In this document: positions 45,944-54,396 of the stretch, piece by piece
How positions within the stretch are numbered: position 1 is the stretch's first letter
Layout: the number at the start of each line of letters is the position of its first letter
NCBI GenBank assembly: GCA_958295775.1
Contig: CATQHC010000002.1
Location: 510,915 to 574,914 of the forward strand
Direction of reading: 5' to 3'
Source: Chloroflexota bacterium
GTDB lineage: Bacteria; Chloroflexota; UBA11872; VXOZ01
DNA: 64,000 bases
Made by a program: the position numbers and the translations under genes
The notes under the pieces: model-generated
What the model was told of the DNA's origin: nothing
Seen by the model: the letters and a program-made list of their open reading frames with translations, nothing else
The model's database searches: none

Positions 45944-46807
45944 CTAGTACGCTGACGATGCCTCTTCCAGGTAGTCGGAGAGCGCTTCCTGCCATGGGCG
46001 CAGGTCATCTTGACCGAGTTCGGCCAGCCGCTCGCGCGCCAAGACCGAGTAAGGCGGGCGTATTGCAGGCGTGATGTACTCCTGAGATGTGGCGGGGGAG
46101 AGCGCCGCATCGATGCCGGTCGCCGCAAAGATGGCTTTGGCAAACTCGTACCACGTGCAGGAACCTGCATTGGTAATGTGAATGAGGCCGGCTGCGTCCT
46201 GTCGGATCAGTCGTGCAACCGCCTGCGCGAGGTCTTTGGTTGAAGTGGGTGTACACACTTGGTCGTCAACTACTCTGAGCGCCGCGCCTTCCCGTGCCTT
46301 GCGCAGCATTGTTTGGACAAAATTCCCACCCTTGCCACTTGCGCCGGCAATGCCATACAGTCCGCAGGTACGCACGACCACCGCCCTCTTCCATGTCAGT
46401 TGCGCAAGGTATTCTCCTGCCAGTTTTGACGTGCCATAGACGGAAAGGGGTGCGGGGAGATCGTCTTCGCCCAATGGCGCGCGCTTTTTCTGACCACCAA
46501 AGACGTAGTCCGTACTGAAATGGACAAGCTGCGCATTGAGTTCTCCGCAGAGTTGGGCCAGGTGACGCACGGCCAGGGCGTTGGTGGCAAAGGCGGGTTC
46601 CTGCTGTGTCTCACAGTCATCAACGCGATGAAAGGCCGCGGTGTTTATGAGAACATCCGGCCCCAAGGACCGGACCACCGCAGTCGCTTGCGCATAGTTG
46701 CAAATGTCTAGCTCCTGGCGGGATAGCGCGCGTACATCATCATCCGCCAGCACACGTTGCAAGTCGTACGCGAGCTGTCCGTTACCGCCGGTGATGAGGA
46801 TGCGCAT
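45944..46807 (-). CDS. rfbD: dTDP-4-dehydrorhamnose reductase
   Basis: NADPH-dependent last enzyme of dTDP-L-rhamnose synthesis, 287 aa. GGNGQLAYDL is the cofactor motif, FHRVDDCET and HFSTDYVFGG are family segments, and YGTSKLAGE is the catalytic Tyr-Lys. I chose ATG 46807 (MRILITGGNGQ, with AGAGAG upstream); the open frame continues 49 codons further but is not conserved-looking. It complements rfbB at 19.6 kb, although the two are unlinked. Confidence 0.92.
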   Translation of the reverse strand: MRILITGGNGQLAYDLQRVLADDDVRALSRQELDICNYAQATAVVRSLGPDVLINTAAFHRVDDCETQQEPAFATNALAVRHLAQLCGELNAQLVHFSTDYVFGGQKKRAPLGEDDLPAPLSVYGTSKLAGEYLAQLTWKRAVVVRTCGLYGIAGASGKGGNFVQTMLRKAREGAALRVVDDQVCTPTSTKDLAQAVARLIRQDAAGLIHITNAGSCTWYEFAKAIFAATGIDAALSPATSQEYITPAIRPPYSVLARERLAELGQDDLRPWQEALSDYLEEASSAY

Positions 46808-47039
46808 CTTGCTCTCTCTACACTCAGTCCCTTGACGGAGCTTCTGTACTTGGGGTGTGTCGGCCCTGAGACGCTCGGTTTTCAGTAGTTTACTACTTTG
46901 AAAGTTAGCACGTTCGCTTGAACGCACTTTTCCCACAATGGCAGCGCACTGCACCGTGTGAGGTATCCTATGCGTAACCGCAAGAGTGGTGCTGTAGACG
47001 TCCTAGTCCTTTGTTGCTTCCCGCTCTGAGACCCCGATT

Positions 47040-48185
47040 ATGGAGGACATGGTGCGCCCCACCGTGCCAAGGCCGCAAGCAGACCAAACAATTGATGCCG
47101 TCATCGTCGGCGGAGGGCCGGGGGGCCTTGCCGTTGCGCAACAATTGGGCGCACGTGGATTCAGCAGTATCATCCTGGAAAAGGGCACATTCCCCGGATG
47201 GATGTGGGCGCAAACCTACGACAGTCTGTGCTTGCATACGGGGAAACATCTCAGCGCATTGCCAGGCATGCCGTTCGCAAAGGGCACTAACCTCTTTCCC
47301 TCGCGTGCGGAATTCTTGAGCTATTTGGAGAGCTATACTGAGCGATTCAGCCTCCCTCTTACTACAGGTGTTGAGGCAAGAGCGCTCAAGCGACGCGATG
47401 GCGTTTGGCAGGTCGAAACCAACGAGGGCACGTATGCAGCCCGCGCCGTTGTGGCTGCATCAGGAATCATGTCCTCCCCAGTGCTGCCAAACCTCCCTGG
47501 CATGGAGACATTCAAAGGAGAGTTGATTCACAGCTCTCTGTACAGGAGACCCGAAGGGTATGCCCGCAAGCGGGTGTTGGTTGTAGGAATTGGGAATTCC
47601 GGTGCGGAGATTGCGGTTGAGTTTGCCTGCGCGGGGGCCCGCGTGGCCGTATCCGTCCGATCCGGCGCAAACGTTGTGCCAAGAAGCGTTGCAGGACTTC
47701 CAACCCAATACCTAGGCTGGGGCATTTCCTGGTTGCCCCGGGGCGCACAACTACGATTGACCCGTTTATTTGGATTATTCGGCGCTATTGTACGCGGCGG
47801 CAATCCGATTCCACGCAAACGAGGGCAAAGCAATTGCCCCGACGTTCCCCTCATCGGTCTCAAGCTGACCAACGCCATACAGTCCGGCTCCATTGCCCTG
47901 CTGCCGGGCATCGTCGGCCTCACTGCCGACGGCGCGAACTTTGCTGACGGGAGCAAGCACGGCTTCGCCTCGATCGTATTCGCCACGGGGTATCGTGCGG
48001 CCGTGGAATGGATGGGAAGCTATGCGGAACGAGATGAATGCGGCTTTGCCAAACGGCGGGACCGGGTTCGTAGCATGACGTACCCAGACCTTTACTTTAT
48101 CGGTCACAATTACGACGGCAGAGGCGGACTATACAATATCGCCGTGGACGCAAAACGCATCGCGCGACATATCGTAGGCGGTTAG
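47040..48185 (+). CDS. Flavin-containing monooxygenase-like NAD(P)-binding oxidoreductase
   Basis: 381-aa FAD/NADPH enzyme. VIVGGGPGGLAVA is the FAD-binding GxGxxG motif, VLVVGIGNSGAEIAVEFA is the NADPH-binding motif, and FKGELIHSSLY fits the FMO signature FxGxxxHxxxY. FATGYRAAVEWM is the conserved ATGY segment. This resembles single-component FMO/YUCCA-type monooxygenases. The ATG at 47040 or 47049 could be used. It overlaps a convergent gene by 4 bases. Substrate unknown. Confidence 0.87.
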   Translation: MEDMVRPTVPRPQADQTIDAVIVGGGPGGLAVAQQLGARGFSSIILEKGTFPGWMWAQTYDSLCLHTGKHLSALPGMPFAKGTNLFPSRAEFLSYLESYTERFSLPLTTGVEARALKRRDGVWQVETNEGTYAARAVVAASGIMSSPVLPNLPGMETFKGELIHSSLYRRPEGYARKRVLVVGIGNSGAEIAVEFACAGARVAVSVRSGANVVPRSVAGLPTQYLGWGISWLPRGAQLRLTRLFGLFGAIVRGGNPIPRKRGQSNCPDVPLIGLKLTNAIQSGSIALLPGIVGLTADGANFADGSKHGFASIVFATGYRAAVEWMGSYAERDECGFAKRRDRVRSMTYPDLYFIGHNYDGRGGLYNIAVDAKRIARHIVGG

Positions 48186-48601
48186 AGGCTATGGTATTGG
48201 CCAAAGGACCAGAGCGCCGTTGCCAGGACCATGTGAAACCAAATTGGAATCGTCCGCTTGAACCATCTTCTTTCGGGCTTGCGTGTCATCGTGAGCACGT
48301 AGCGGACAATCATCGAAGTGAAATAGACAAACGCCGCTAACCTGATAGGCGTTGCAATGTTCTGCCACCATGCCAATGCAAAGAGCCCGCTATCGCGGTA
48401 CACGTCGGCTACGACAAATGCCATGAGCGCCAGGAGCAGCAATTGAGCTGGCAAGAGATAACGGTATGGCATCAACCCCGAATACCAGTGCGCCATGGAA
48501 GGCAGCCAGAAGGGAGCGAAACGTGCGACGATTGCCTGTCCCAGTACTCGCAGCGCGAACAATAGCGTACAAGCGAAGAGCACCCATCCGACGCCTGGCA
48601 T
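48182..48601 (-). CDS. Small multi-pass membrane protein, unknown function
   Basis: 139-aa protein with about four membrane helices (VGWVLFACTLLFALRVLG, YLLPAQLLLLALMAFVV, ATPIRLAAFVYFTSMIVRYVLT, IPIWFHMVLATALWSFGQ). The Arg/Tyr-rich loop (PERRWFKRTIPIWFH) is distinctive. It is convergent with the FMO-like gene, overlapping by 4 bases, so the stops share DNA. No family was recognised. Confidence 0.62.
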   Translation of the reverse strand: MPGVGWVLFACTLLFALRVLGQAIVARFAPFWLPSMAHWYSGLMPYRYLLPAQLLLLALMAFVVADVYRDSGLFALAWWQNIATPIRLAAFVYFTSMIVRYVLTMTRKPERRWFKRTIPIWFHMVLATALWSFGQYHSL

Positions 48602-48936
48602 GCGAAAACTCCCAGGAACTGGGCAGACTTGCGTTGTAGGGCTTGACTCTAAATTCTGATTAATGGCAAGCTATAGGCCACTCTAATTGCATCATGCTAC
48701 ACAATTTCACTTATCGTTCTATCTAGTGTGCCATCCCCGGCACTGCGAATTTCCCACTCTAGACCGTAGGCAGCACTTCCGTTATTCCGCCTACCCTACT
48801 CTCGCACCCACACTTTGCAGCCGGCCCGTTAGGCACATACATCTTACTCTCGTCTGCAGAAGGATTCGTTTAGATTCTTCTGCAAAAAACCCAAAGACGG
48901 CATTTGTAGCTCACTTAGCTACTGCGGAGGTTGCAC
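48602..48936. other. Intergenic region upstream of the secreted repeat protein
   Basis: About 335 AT-richer bases. The only clear element is GGAGG about six bases before the GTG at 48937. No RNA gene or repeat is recognised. Confidence 0.55.
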
Positions 48937-49842
48937 GTGAATCCTCTCTACGAGACCCTAGCTCTCGCGGTAAGTACTCTGAGCAGGCTGCGTGGCGCGC
49001 GACAGTTAGTCACCGGCCACATCAGCATTCCGATTGTTGTTGCGTTTTCGGTCGGGCTATTGGCATTGGTAGTTGCCGGGGCCTGGCATAAGAGCCCTGT
49101 ACTTGCCTCACCAGTGGCTTACTGTTCGCCTGGAGCCTACACAGGCGCAATCGTAGCCCGGGACGGTCAGAAACTCTCGTACCAAGCTGCAGACGTTCAA
49201 GCGCTCTTCGCGAGCGCATGGGGACAAGACGCGGCTGCTCGCTGGGTATTTGAACACAACTGTGTACTTGGATCTGACTATCCCCCGCAGACTCCATCTC
49301 TCTCTGATCAGTGTCCATATACAGAGTATACGGGTGCTCTGGAGGCTCGATATGGGCAAACGCTATCCGATCAGACGGCTTTCATTCAGAATCTGTTTGT
49401 CACCACGTGGGGAACGCATGCTCCCGCGCGTTGGGTGTATGAGCACAATTGTGCTCTTGGGCCTGTGAGTGTGCTTTCAAGTATGCTCAAGTTCCAGCGC
49501 ACCGGGCAGAGCAATCCCCAACTGGGAACTGATGTCGACATCATTCCCTCTCCGACTCCGGAGCCCAACGCCAACTCTGGCTCCAACTCTGGCTCCAATT
49601 CAGACTCTGGCTCCAATTCAGACTCTGGCTCAGACTCGGACTCCGGCTCCAGTGGGAACTGGCATGGCCACTACGACCAAAACGACATCGGTGGAAGTTG
49701 GGACCGCTTGTGCCAGGCATTCATGAACTACGAAATCTCGCCCGACTATGTCTATGAAAGTGGCCAGGAGGCACTGTATCACCCGCTGTGGAACGTAGAA
49801 ACCAAAATGTATCTTGAAGAATGCCAGCGGTCGCCAAGATAG
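48937..49842 (+). CDS. Exported protein with twin Cys-bounded repeats and a Ser/Asp-rich linker
   Basis: 301-aa protein. A membrane/signal segment (SIPIVVAFSVGLLALVVAGAW) lies at about residues 30-50. Two 50-residue repeats follow, about 63-112 and 126-175. Each starts with Cys and ends with EHNC-x-LG and shares YTGA, AR-x-GQ-x-LS-x-Q, LF, WG and ARWV. A linker rich in Ser, Asn, Gly and Asp (about 205-240) separates these from a C-terminal domain with three Trp and two Cys. Paired cysteines suggest disulfides outside the cytoplasm. GTG 48937 has GGAGG at good spacing. I do not recognise the repeat. Confidence 0.7.
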   Translation: MNPLYETLALAVSTLSRLRGARQLVTGHISIPIVVAFSVGLLALVVAGAWHKSPVLASPVAYCSPGAYTGAIVARDGQKLSYQAADVQALFASAWGQDAAARWVFEHNCVLGSDYPPQTPSLSDQCPYTEYTGALEARYGQTLSDQTAFIQNLFVTTWGTHAPARWVYEHNCALGPVSVLSSMLKFQRTGQSNPQLGTDVDIIPSPTPEPNANSGSNSGSNSDSGSNSDSGSDSDSGSSGNWHGHYDQNDIGGSWDRLCQAFMNYEISPDYVYESGQEALYHPLWNVETKMYLEECQRSPR

Positions 49843-49878
49843 AATAATATCTTAAAGATCGCAGGACTGGTCTGCAAT

Positions 49879-49912
49879 AAGCGGCGTGCGTTCGTAGGAG
49901 CGCACGCCGCTT
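49879..49912. terminator. Strong hairpin after the secreted protein gene
   Basis: Perfect 12-bp arms AAGCGGCGTGCG (49879-49890) and CGCACGCCGCTT (49901-49912) with a 10-base loop, 37 bases after the stop. The following bases are not T-rich, so it may be a bidirectional or Rho-assisted terminator. Confidence 0.55.
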
Positions 49913-50029
49913 GCCGCGTGCAGCCTTTCTCGTCCCGAATATCGCTGGGGTAGCAACTCATTCCCCACTAACTCACATGTGCCAAGACGCAGTTGCGTTT
50001 GAATGCGAATTCCCAAGTCTTTGAGGCGA

Positions 50030-50051
50030 GGCCGGCTAGTATCTGCCGGCC
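50030..50051. repeat. 7-bp perfect inverted repeat
   Basis: GGCCGGC at 50030-50036 and GCCGGCC at 50045-50051 around an 8-base loop (tagtatct). It lies inside the gene-poor segment with no T-run on either side. Confidence 0.4.
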
Positions 50052-51039
50052 GACGTGGAGAGCGGATTTCATGGCGCCTGTCTTGCCGTACAGTGGGATA
50101 CTCGCCGGCAGCGACCCGGCAGAAGTTTTCGATTTACCCATGCCTTCCGCGCAGAATGTTCCACTTGAATCATTTGACGTAATGCCGTGGTAAAACAGCA
50201 CTCCAGTTTCCCCTACCATCTTCGGATCCCGTGTCACGAGCGAGCGCTGTCTAAGCGCTAGTTGCCAAAGAGCTTGCCCTTGGCTGTCAAATCTGCGCTT
50301 CTAGCTCTGCAACGCGAGTGCGCGCAGATTCAGCGCTTGAAACCTGCACCGAGCTTTCGTCCAAAGAACCTGACCGGTGGCAGTCTTTTGTGTAGAGCAC
50401 GCATTTGCCATCAGACTTTGGATGCCCTGCGCAATCAAGTGGGCGAGGAGCACGGCGGCCTTTCTACATACCTGGTGCACACTAAAAAAACCTACACTCT
50501 TACTAGCTGGCAATTTGGCCAAAGGAGAGCAGCTAACCATTGGACTCGCTTCCACGAACTGGTTCGCTCTATTGCTCGGAGCATTTCTTGACACACCTTG
50601 TGGTAGTTGGTAAGTTAATGCGCAGCACTTCCATTGGTTCTTTCGCGACTTCACTCATCTAAATTCGTTGGTTTGTCAGATGATTCACAGTAATCCTGAC
50701 ACCGGAAGACAAGGGTGCAGCCAGTTCTGTCGGATTAGGGCCGACCGAGTATTTCCAGGTTTTCCCCTTTGCGCCAACTTTGACTCCCCATTGATGAATG
50801 ACAACAAGGCTGCTGGAATCCCAATAGCCAGCGCCAGAACGATAGTATCTCCTAGTAGTTTCTTTCTTGTATGTGGGAAGAAAGGAGCGAGAAGCCTGGA
50901 GCACGATCCTACCTCCATAGTCCCATCACTTTTCCATATAGTGGTGTTTCCTAATCCTCCAAAGTTGCCTTGTGCAATCCAGCATTGTGCTTGCCGGTAA
51001 AATTGAATGAAACCCGGACAATAAGGCGGCTGAAATAGG

Positions 51040-51068
51040 TTGAGAACGATTTCAAGTTCAGGTATGGT
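51040..51068 (+). promoter_or_regulatory. Probable promoter of the signalling operon
   Basis: TTGAGA (51040-51045) and TATGGT (51063-51068) are spaced by exactly 17 bases, a good sigma-70-type match at -35. A start near 51075 gives a leader of about 35 bases with AAGGAG nine bases before ATG 51110. Confidence 0.5.
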
Positions 51069-51109
51069 GTTCAACAAGACTAAGAAGCAATTCTAAGGAG
51101 ATGCGCCCA

Positions 51110-51448
51110 ATGGGAGTTACCACCGAAAGGCAAGACAATACCTTAATCGCTAAGACCGAGGGTCGCATTGACGGTGCTAATGCCCGTGAGTTTCAAGATG
51201 CATTAGATGCCGCAATTGACTCAAGCGAGCGTCAGGTGGTCCTCGACCTGGAAGAAGTCTCTTATATTAGTAGTGCCGGCCTTCGTGTAATTTTGCTCAC
51301 CGCAAAGTCCCTGCAGAAGCAGGAGGCCAAATTCGCCGTGTGCTCGCTCTCTGAGTCAATCCGGGAGATCTTTGAGATCAGCGGATTTGATCAGATTATT
51401 GCCGTTCACGACTCTCGGGACGAAGCGATAGACGCCCTCAAAGGCTAG
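51110..51448 (+). CDS. STAS-domain anti-sigma factor antagonist
   Basis: 112-aa STAS protein of the SpoIIAA/RsbV type. Its active loop YISSAGLRVILL holds a candidate phosphorylated Ser (Ser55 in this numbering). Such proteins, when dephosphorylated, bind an anti-sigma kinase and release its partner. ATG 51110 has AAGGAG nine bases upstream; the ATG at 51101 abuts it and is unlikely. It is the first gene of a five-gene operon. Confidence 0.9.
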   Translation: MGVTTERQDNTLIAKTEGRIDGANAREFQDALDAAIDSSERQVVLDLEEVSYISSAGLRVILLTAKSLQKQEAKFAVCSLSESIREIFEISGFDQIIAVHDSRDEAIDALKG

Positions 51449-51539
51449 TCCGCCCAAACTGTCGCAGCGTCGATAACTCTTGTTGGCCCATGGATGCCCC
51501 TCTATGGGTCGAGTATTGTTGTGGTTGAGGAAGGGAACG

Positions 51540-52700
51540 ATGGAACCACCGTATAAGATTCTCGTCGTCGACGATGAGCCTGATCTCGAGCCACTAATGC
51601 TACAGCGAATGCGGCGTCACATTCGAGCGGGGCGTTATACTTTCGTCTTTGCCCACAATGGTGTGGAGGCCTTGGAACGCCTAAACCAGCAGGACGATAT
51701 TGATATGGTGCTATCCGATATCAATATGCCGCGTATGGATGGTCTGACGCTGCTCGAACAGATACCCAAAGTTGATCCTAACATTCGCTCAGTGATCGTT
51801 TCAGCCTACGGCGACATGAAGAATATCCGAACGGCCATGAACCGAGGCGCGTTCGACTTTGTCACTAAACCGCTGGACTTCGCTGATCTTCAAATAACTA
51901 TCGATCGCACGCTAAGCCATATGACTGAGTGGCGCGAGGCGCTGTCCTCGCGCGACAAGCTGGTCGCGCTGCAGAATGAACTCAATGTCGCCAGCCAAAT
52001 TCAACAGTCGATTTTACCCACCCAATTTCCCCAAGGTGCAGAGTTTAATGTTTATGCAAGCATGGAACCCGCGCGCAACGTTGGCGGGGACTTCTTTGAC
52101 GTTCTAGCTTTGGAAGACGGCTTGATTGGTCTCGCAATCGCGGACGTGTCCGATAAAGGGGTCCCAGCCGCGCTCTTCATGATGTCCAGTCGCACGCTTC
52201 TGAAAGGCTCTGCCATAGGCATGGGTGAGCCCGGCGACGTCTTGGGTGAAGTGAACCAGCTTCTCCATGAAGACAACGACACGGGGATGTTCGTCACAAT
52301 TCTCTACGCGGTCTATAACCCGTTTAGTGGAGAATTCGCATATGCGAATGGCGGTCATAACAGCCCTCTCATCGTGCATCCGGACGGTAGTTCGTCGCTG
52401 TTGCCATTAACGGGAGGCATTGCGCTCGGCGTAGCGCCTGATATGCCCTATCAGCAGCAAACACTTTCCTTAGCTCCCGGCGATCTGGTTTTCCTCTATA
52501 CCGACGGTGTGACGGAAGCCATGAACGAAGAGGAAGAGGAGTATGGAGTGGAGCGCCTGCAAGAGGTTTTTTCGGCTAACCCGCCAAAGGACCCTCACGA
52601 AGCAATCGAAGCAGTCTTCGATAGCGTGAACGACTTTGCAGGTGATACACCGCAATCTGATGACATTACTTGTCTAGCATTGCATCGTAGTGAGTCGTAG
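51540..52700 (+). CDS. Response regulator with PP2C-type (SpoIIE/RsbU) phosphatase domain
   Basis: 386 aa. The N-terminal receiver has acidic Asp11/Asp12, phospho-acceptor Asp60 in VLSDINMPRMDG, and Lys in DFVTKPLDF. A helical linker (QNELNVASQIQQSILPTQFP) follows, then the PP2C core: GGDFFDV with Asp, IADVSDKGVPAALFM, FVTILYAVY, YANGGHNSPL, and TDGVTEAMN, LALHRS at the end. This is the RsbU/RssB-like layout. It should dephosphorylate the STAS protein when the receiver is phosphorylated. ATG 51540 follows GAAGGGAACG. It is 2 bases from the next gene. Confidence 0.92.
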   Translation: MEPPYKILVVDDEPDLEPLMLQRMRRHIRAGRYTFVFAHNGVEALERLNQQDDIDMVLSDINMPRMDGLTLLEQIPKVDPNIRSVIVSAYGDMKNIRTAMNRGAFDFVTKPLDFADLQITIDRTLSHMTEWREALSSRDKLVALQNELNVASQIQQSILPTQFPQGAEFNVYASMEPARNVGGDFFDVLALEDGLIGLAIADVSDKGVPAALFMMSSRTLLKGSAIGMGEPGDVLGEVNQLLHEDNDTGMFVTILYAVYNPFSGEFAYANGGHNSPLIVHPDGSSSLLPLTGGIALGVAPDMPYQQQTLSLAPGDLVFLYTDGVTEAMNEEEEEYGVERLQEVFSANPPKDPHEAIEAVFDSVNDFAGDTPQSDDITCLALHRSES

Positions 52701-52702
52701 AG

Positions 52703-53122
52703 TTGAGTGCAGAGTTGCGTTTGAAAATCGAGACCAAACGGGATGAATTAGACCGGGTCTCGGAAATCATAGAGAACTTTGGGCTGCAAGAAGACTGGCC
52801 CATGGACCTTGTATTCAAGGTTAACTTGGCGTTGGAAGAGATCGTTATCAATGTGATGAACTATGGACACGATGGCGGCCTGCATGAAGTCGAGATTAAC
52901 ATGACTTGTGAAGATGGATCTCTCACCATTGAAGTCGTAGATGACGGTCGGCCCTTCGATCCGCTGAATGATGCTCCCAAACCCGATGTGACCGCAGAGC
53001 TTGAGAATAGGGACATAGGCGGTCTTGGCATCCACATAGTGCGCAAGATGATGAGTGATGTCCGTTATCGGCGGGAGCAAGGCAAGAACCACTTAACAAT
53101 GGTCACGAGCATTGAGAAATGA
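52703..53122 (+). CDS. Anti-sigma regulatory factor, serine kinase (RsbW/SpoIIAB-type ATPase)
   Basis: 139-aa GHKL ATPase. The N-box is NLALEEIVINVMNYGHDG, G1 is VVDDGRPFDP and G2 is GGLGIHIVRKMMSD. It should phosphorylate the STAS protein and bind a sigma factor or another partner. TTG 52703 starts right after the phosphatase gene. Its stop overlaps the following lipoprotein gene as ATGA. No sigma factor gene is in the operon, so the output partner is unknown. Confidence 0.88.
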   Translation: MSAELRLKIETKRDELDRVSEIIENFGLQEDWPMDLVFKVNLALEEIVINVMNYGHDGGLHEVEINMTCEDGSLTIEVVDDGRPFDPLNDAPKPDVTAELENRDIGGLGIHIVRKMMSDVRYRREQGKNHLTMVTSIEK

Positions 53123-54396
53123 AACGGGTCTCTAGCCCACCGGCGACCCCACTAATGCGCATGGCGACGAGGGTTCTCGCTGGATTAATCGGAGTTGTGC
53201 TCCTCGTTGGCTGTTCCACGTTAGATGAGGGCGTTGCAAGTGATGCAGTGCCCGCGTCTCCCACTCCAGAATCTGTTGCCGAAGTTACCCGGACCGCGCC
53301 CGGCGTCACCGACGCACAGGTCCTCTTCGGCCAATCTGCTGCCTTCACCGGTCCCGCTGCTGAGCTCGGCAAGAACATGGAGTTTGGGATCAGGGCCGCT
53401 TTCCATGAGATTAACATGCTCGGCGGTGTGCATGGACGCGAGTTGGCCCTCTACTCTCTCGACGATGCCTACGAGCCGGAAGCTGCCATTGCTAACACGT
53501 TTAGCCTGATTGATGAGACTCAGGTCTTTGCCCTAATCGGAGCCGTCGGCACACCAACGTCACGTTCCGCGGTCCCGGTTGCCTTTGAAGCGGATGTTCC
53601 CTACATTGCTCCCTTTACCGGCGCCGAGTTTCTGCGCAATTCAGACTTAGCAAATGTAGTTAATTTGCGCGCTTCCTATTATCAAGAAACTGAAGAAATG
53701 GTCGAGCGCTTGACCACCGACCTAGGCATCACGCGCATCGCCGTTCTGTACCAGGATGACTCTTACGGTCGCGCCGGGTACAACGGTGTGCGGATTGCCC
53801 TGGAGAAGCGCGAGATGGATATGGTATCCATCGGGGTCTACACGCGCAATACCATTGCAGTGAAGGCAGCCCTGCTGGACCTCCGTCGCGGCAATCCCGA
53901 AGCGGTGATCATGATTGGCGCCTATCAGCCGGTTGCCGCCCTTATCCTTTGGGCACGGCACACGGGACTAGACGCGGTTTTCATGACGGTGTCTTTCGTC
54001 GGCAGCAATGCCCTGGCACAGGAACTGGGCCCCGCCGGTGTCGGCGTATTCGTGACACAGGTGGTCCCCTTTCCAACGGACTCAACCATTGAAATCGTCA
54101 AGGACTACCTGCGCGCCACTCGCGAATTGTCGTCGTGGCATGATCCCAGCTTTGTCTCACTCGAAGGCTATCTTGCCGGGCGTCTGGCAATTGCGGGACT
54201 TGAGCGGTGCGGCCCAGAGCCTACGCGTGAGTGCTTTCTCGAGAGCATTCGCAATACCGGCCTGATCGATCTCAGCGGGTTTGAATTGAATTACGGAGTA
54301 ACTGACAATCAGGGTTCAGATGAAGTATTCCTCACAATGATCGGCCCCGACGGAGAATATCAGCCTGTCAGCACGCTGAGGAAGATTTCACCGTGA
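53119..54396 (+). CDS. Substrate-binding lipoprotein, branched-chain amino acid ABC transporter type
   Basis: 425-aa periplasmic-binding-protein-like lipoprotein. The signal ends in a lipobox LLVGC. The mature domain has TDAQVLFGQSAAFTGPAAELGKNMEFGIRAAFHEIN and later VSLEGYLAGRLAIAGLERCG, typical of the type I (LivJ/Leu-Ile-Val-like) fold. No permease or ATPase gene is adjacent. Overlaps on both sides (ATGA upstream, GTGA downstream) tie it to the anti-sigma factor and sensor kinase, so a sensory rather than transport role is inferred. Confidence 0.87.
   Translation: MKRVSSPPATPLMRMATRVLAGLIGVVLLVGCSTLDEGVASDAVPASPTPESVAEVTRTAPGVTDAQVLFGQSAAFTGPAAELGKNMEFGIRAAFHEINMLGGVHGRELALYSLDDAYEPEAAIANTFSLIDETQVFALIGAVGTPTSRSAVPVAFEADVPYIAPFTGAEFLRNSDLANVVNLRASYYQETEEMVERLTTDLGITRIAVLYQDDSYGRAGYNGVRIALEKREMDMVSIGVYTRNTIAVKAALLDLRRGNPEAVIMIGAYQPVAALILWARHTGLDAVFMTVSFVGSNALAQELGPAGVGVFVTQVVPFPTDSTIEIVKDYLRATRELSSWHDPSFVSLEGYLAGRLAIAGLERCGPEPTRECFLESIRNTGLIDLSGFELNYGVTDNQGSDEVFLTMIGPDGEYQPVSTLRKISP

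Larger units (their letters stand above)
49913..51109. other. About 1.2 kb without a convincing gene
   Basis: Only short, poorly coding-looking frames occur (on both strands), without ribosome sites or family motifs. Two inverted repeats are visible, including GGCCGGC-(8)-GCCGGCC at 50030-50051. The right end contains the promoter of the signalling operon. The segment may be decayed DNA or carry an unrecognised RNA. Confidence 0.5.

Noticed and set aside
49968-50237. 89-aa minus-strand open frame in the gene-poor gap
   Set aside because: It contains an inverted repeat, has no family match and no ribosome site.
50685-51077. Possible minus-strand membrane protein in the gene-poor gap
   Set aside because: It has a single hydrophobic stretch but weak coding character and no ribosome site, and it overlaps the signalling promoter.
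53119-54396. Amino acid ABC transporter operon
   Set aside because: No permease or ATPase gene is adjacent; the binding protein is tied to the kinase and anti-sigma genes instead.
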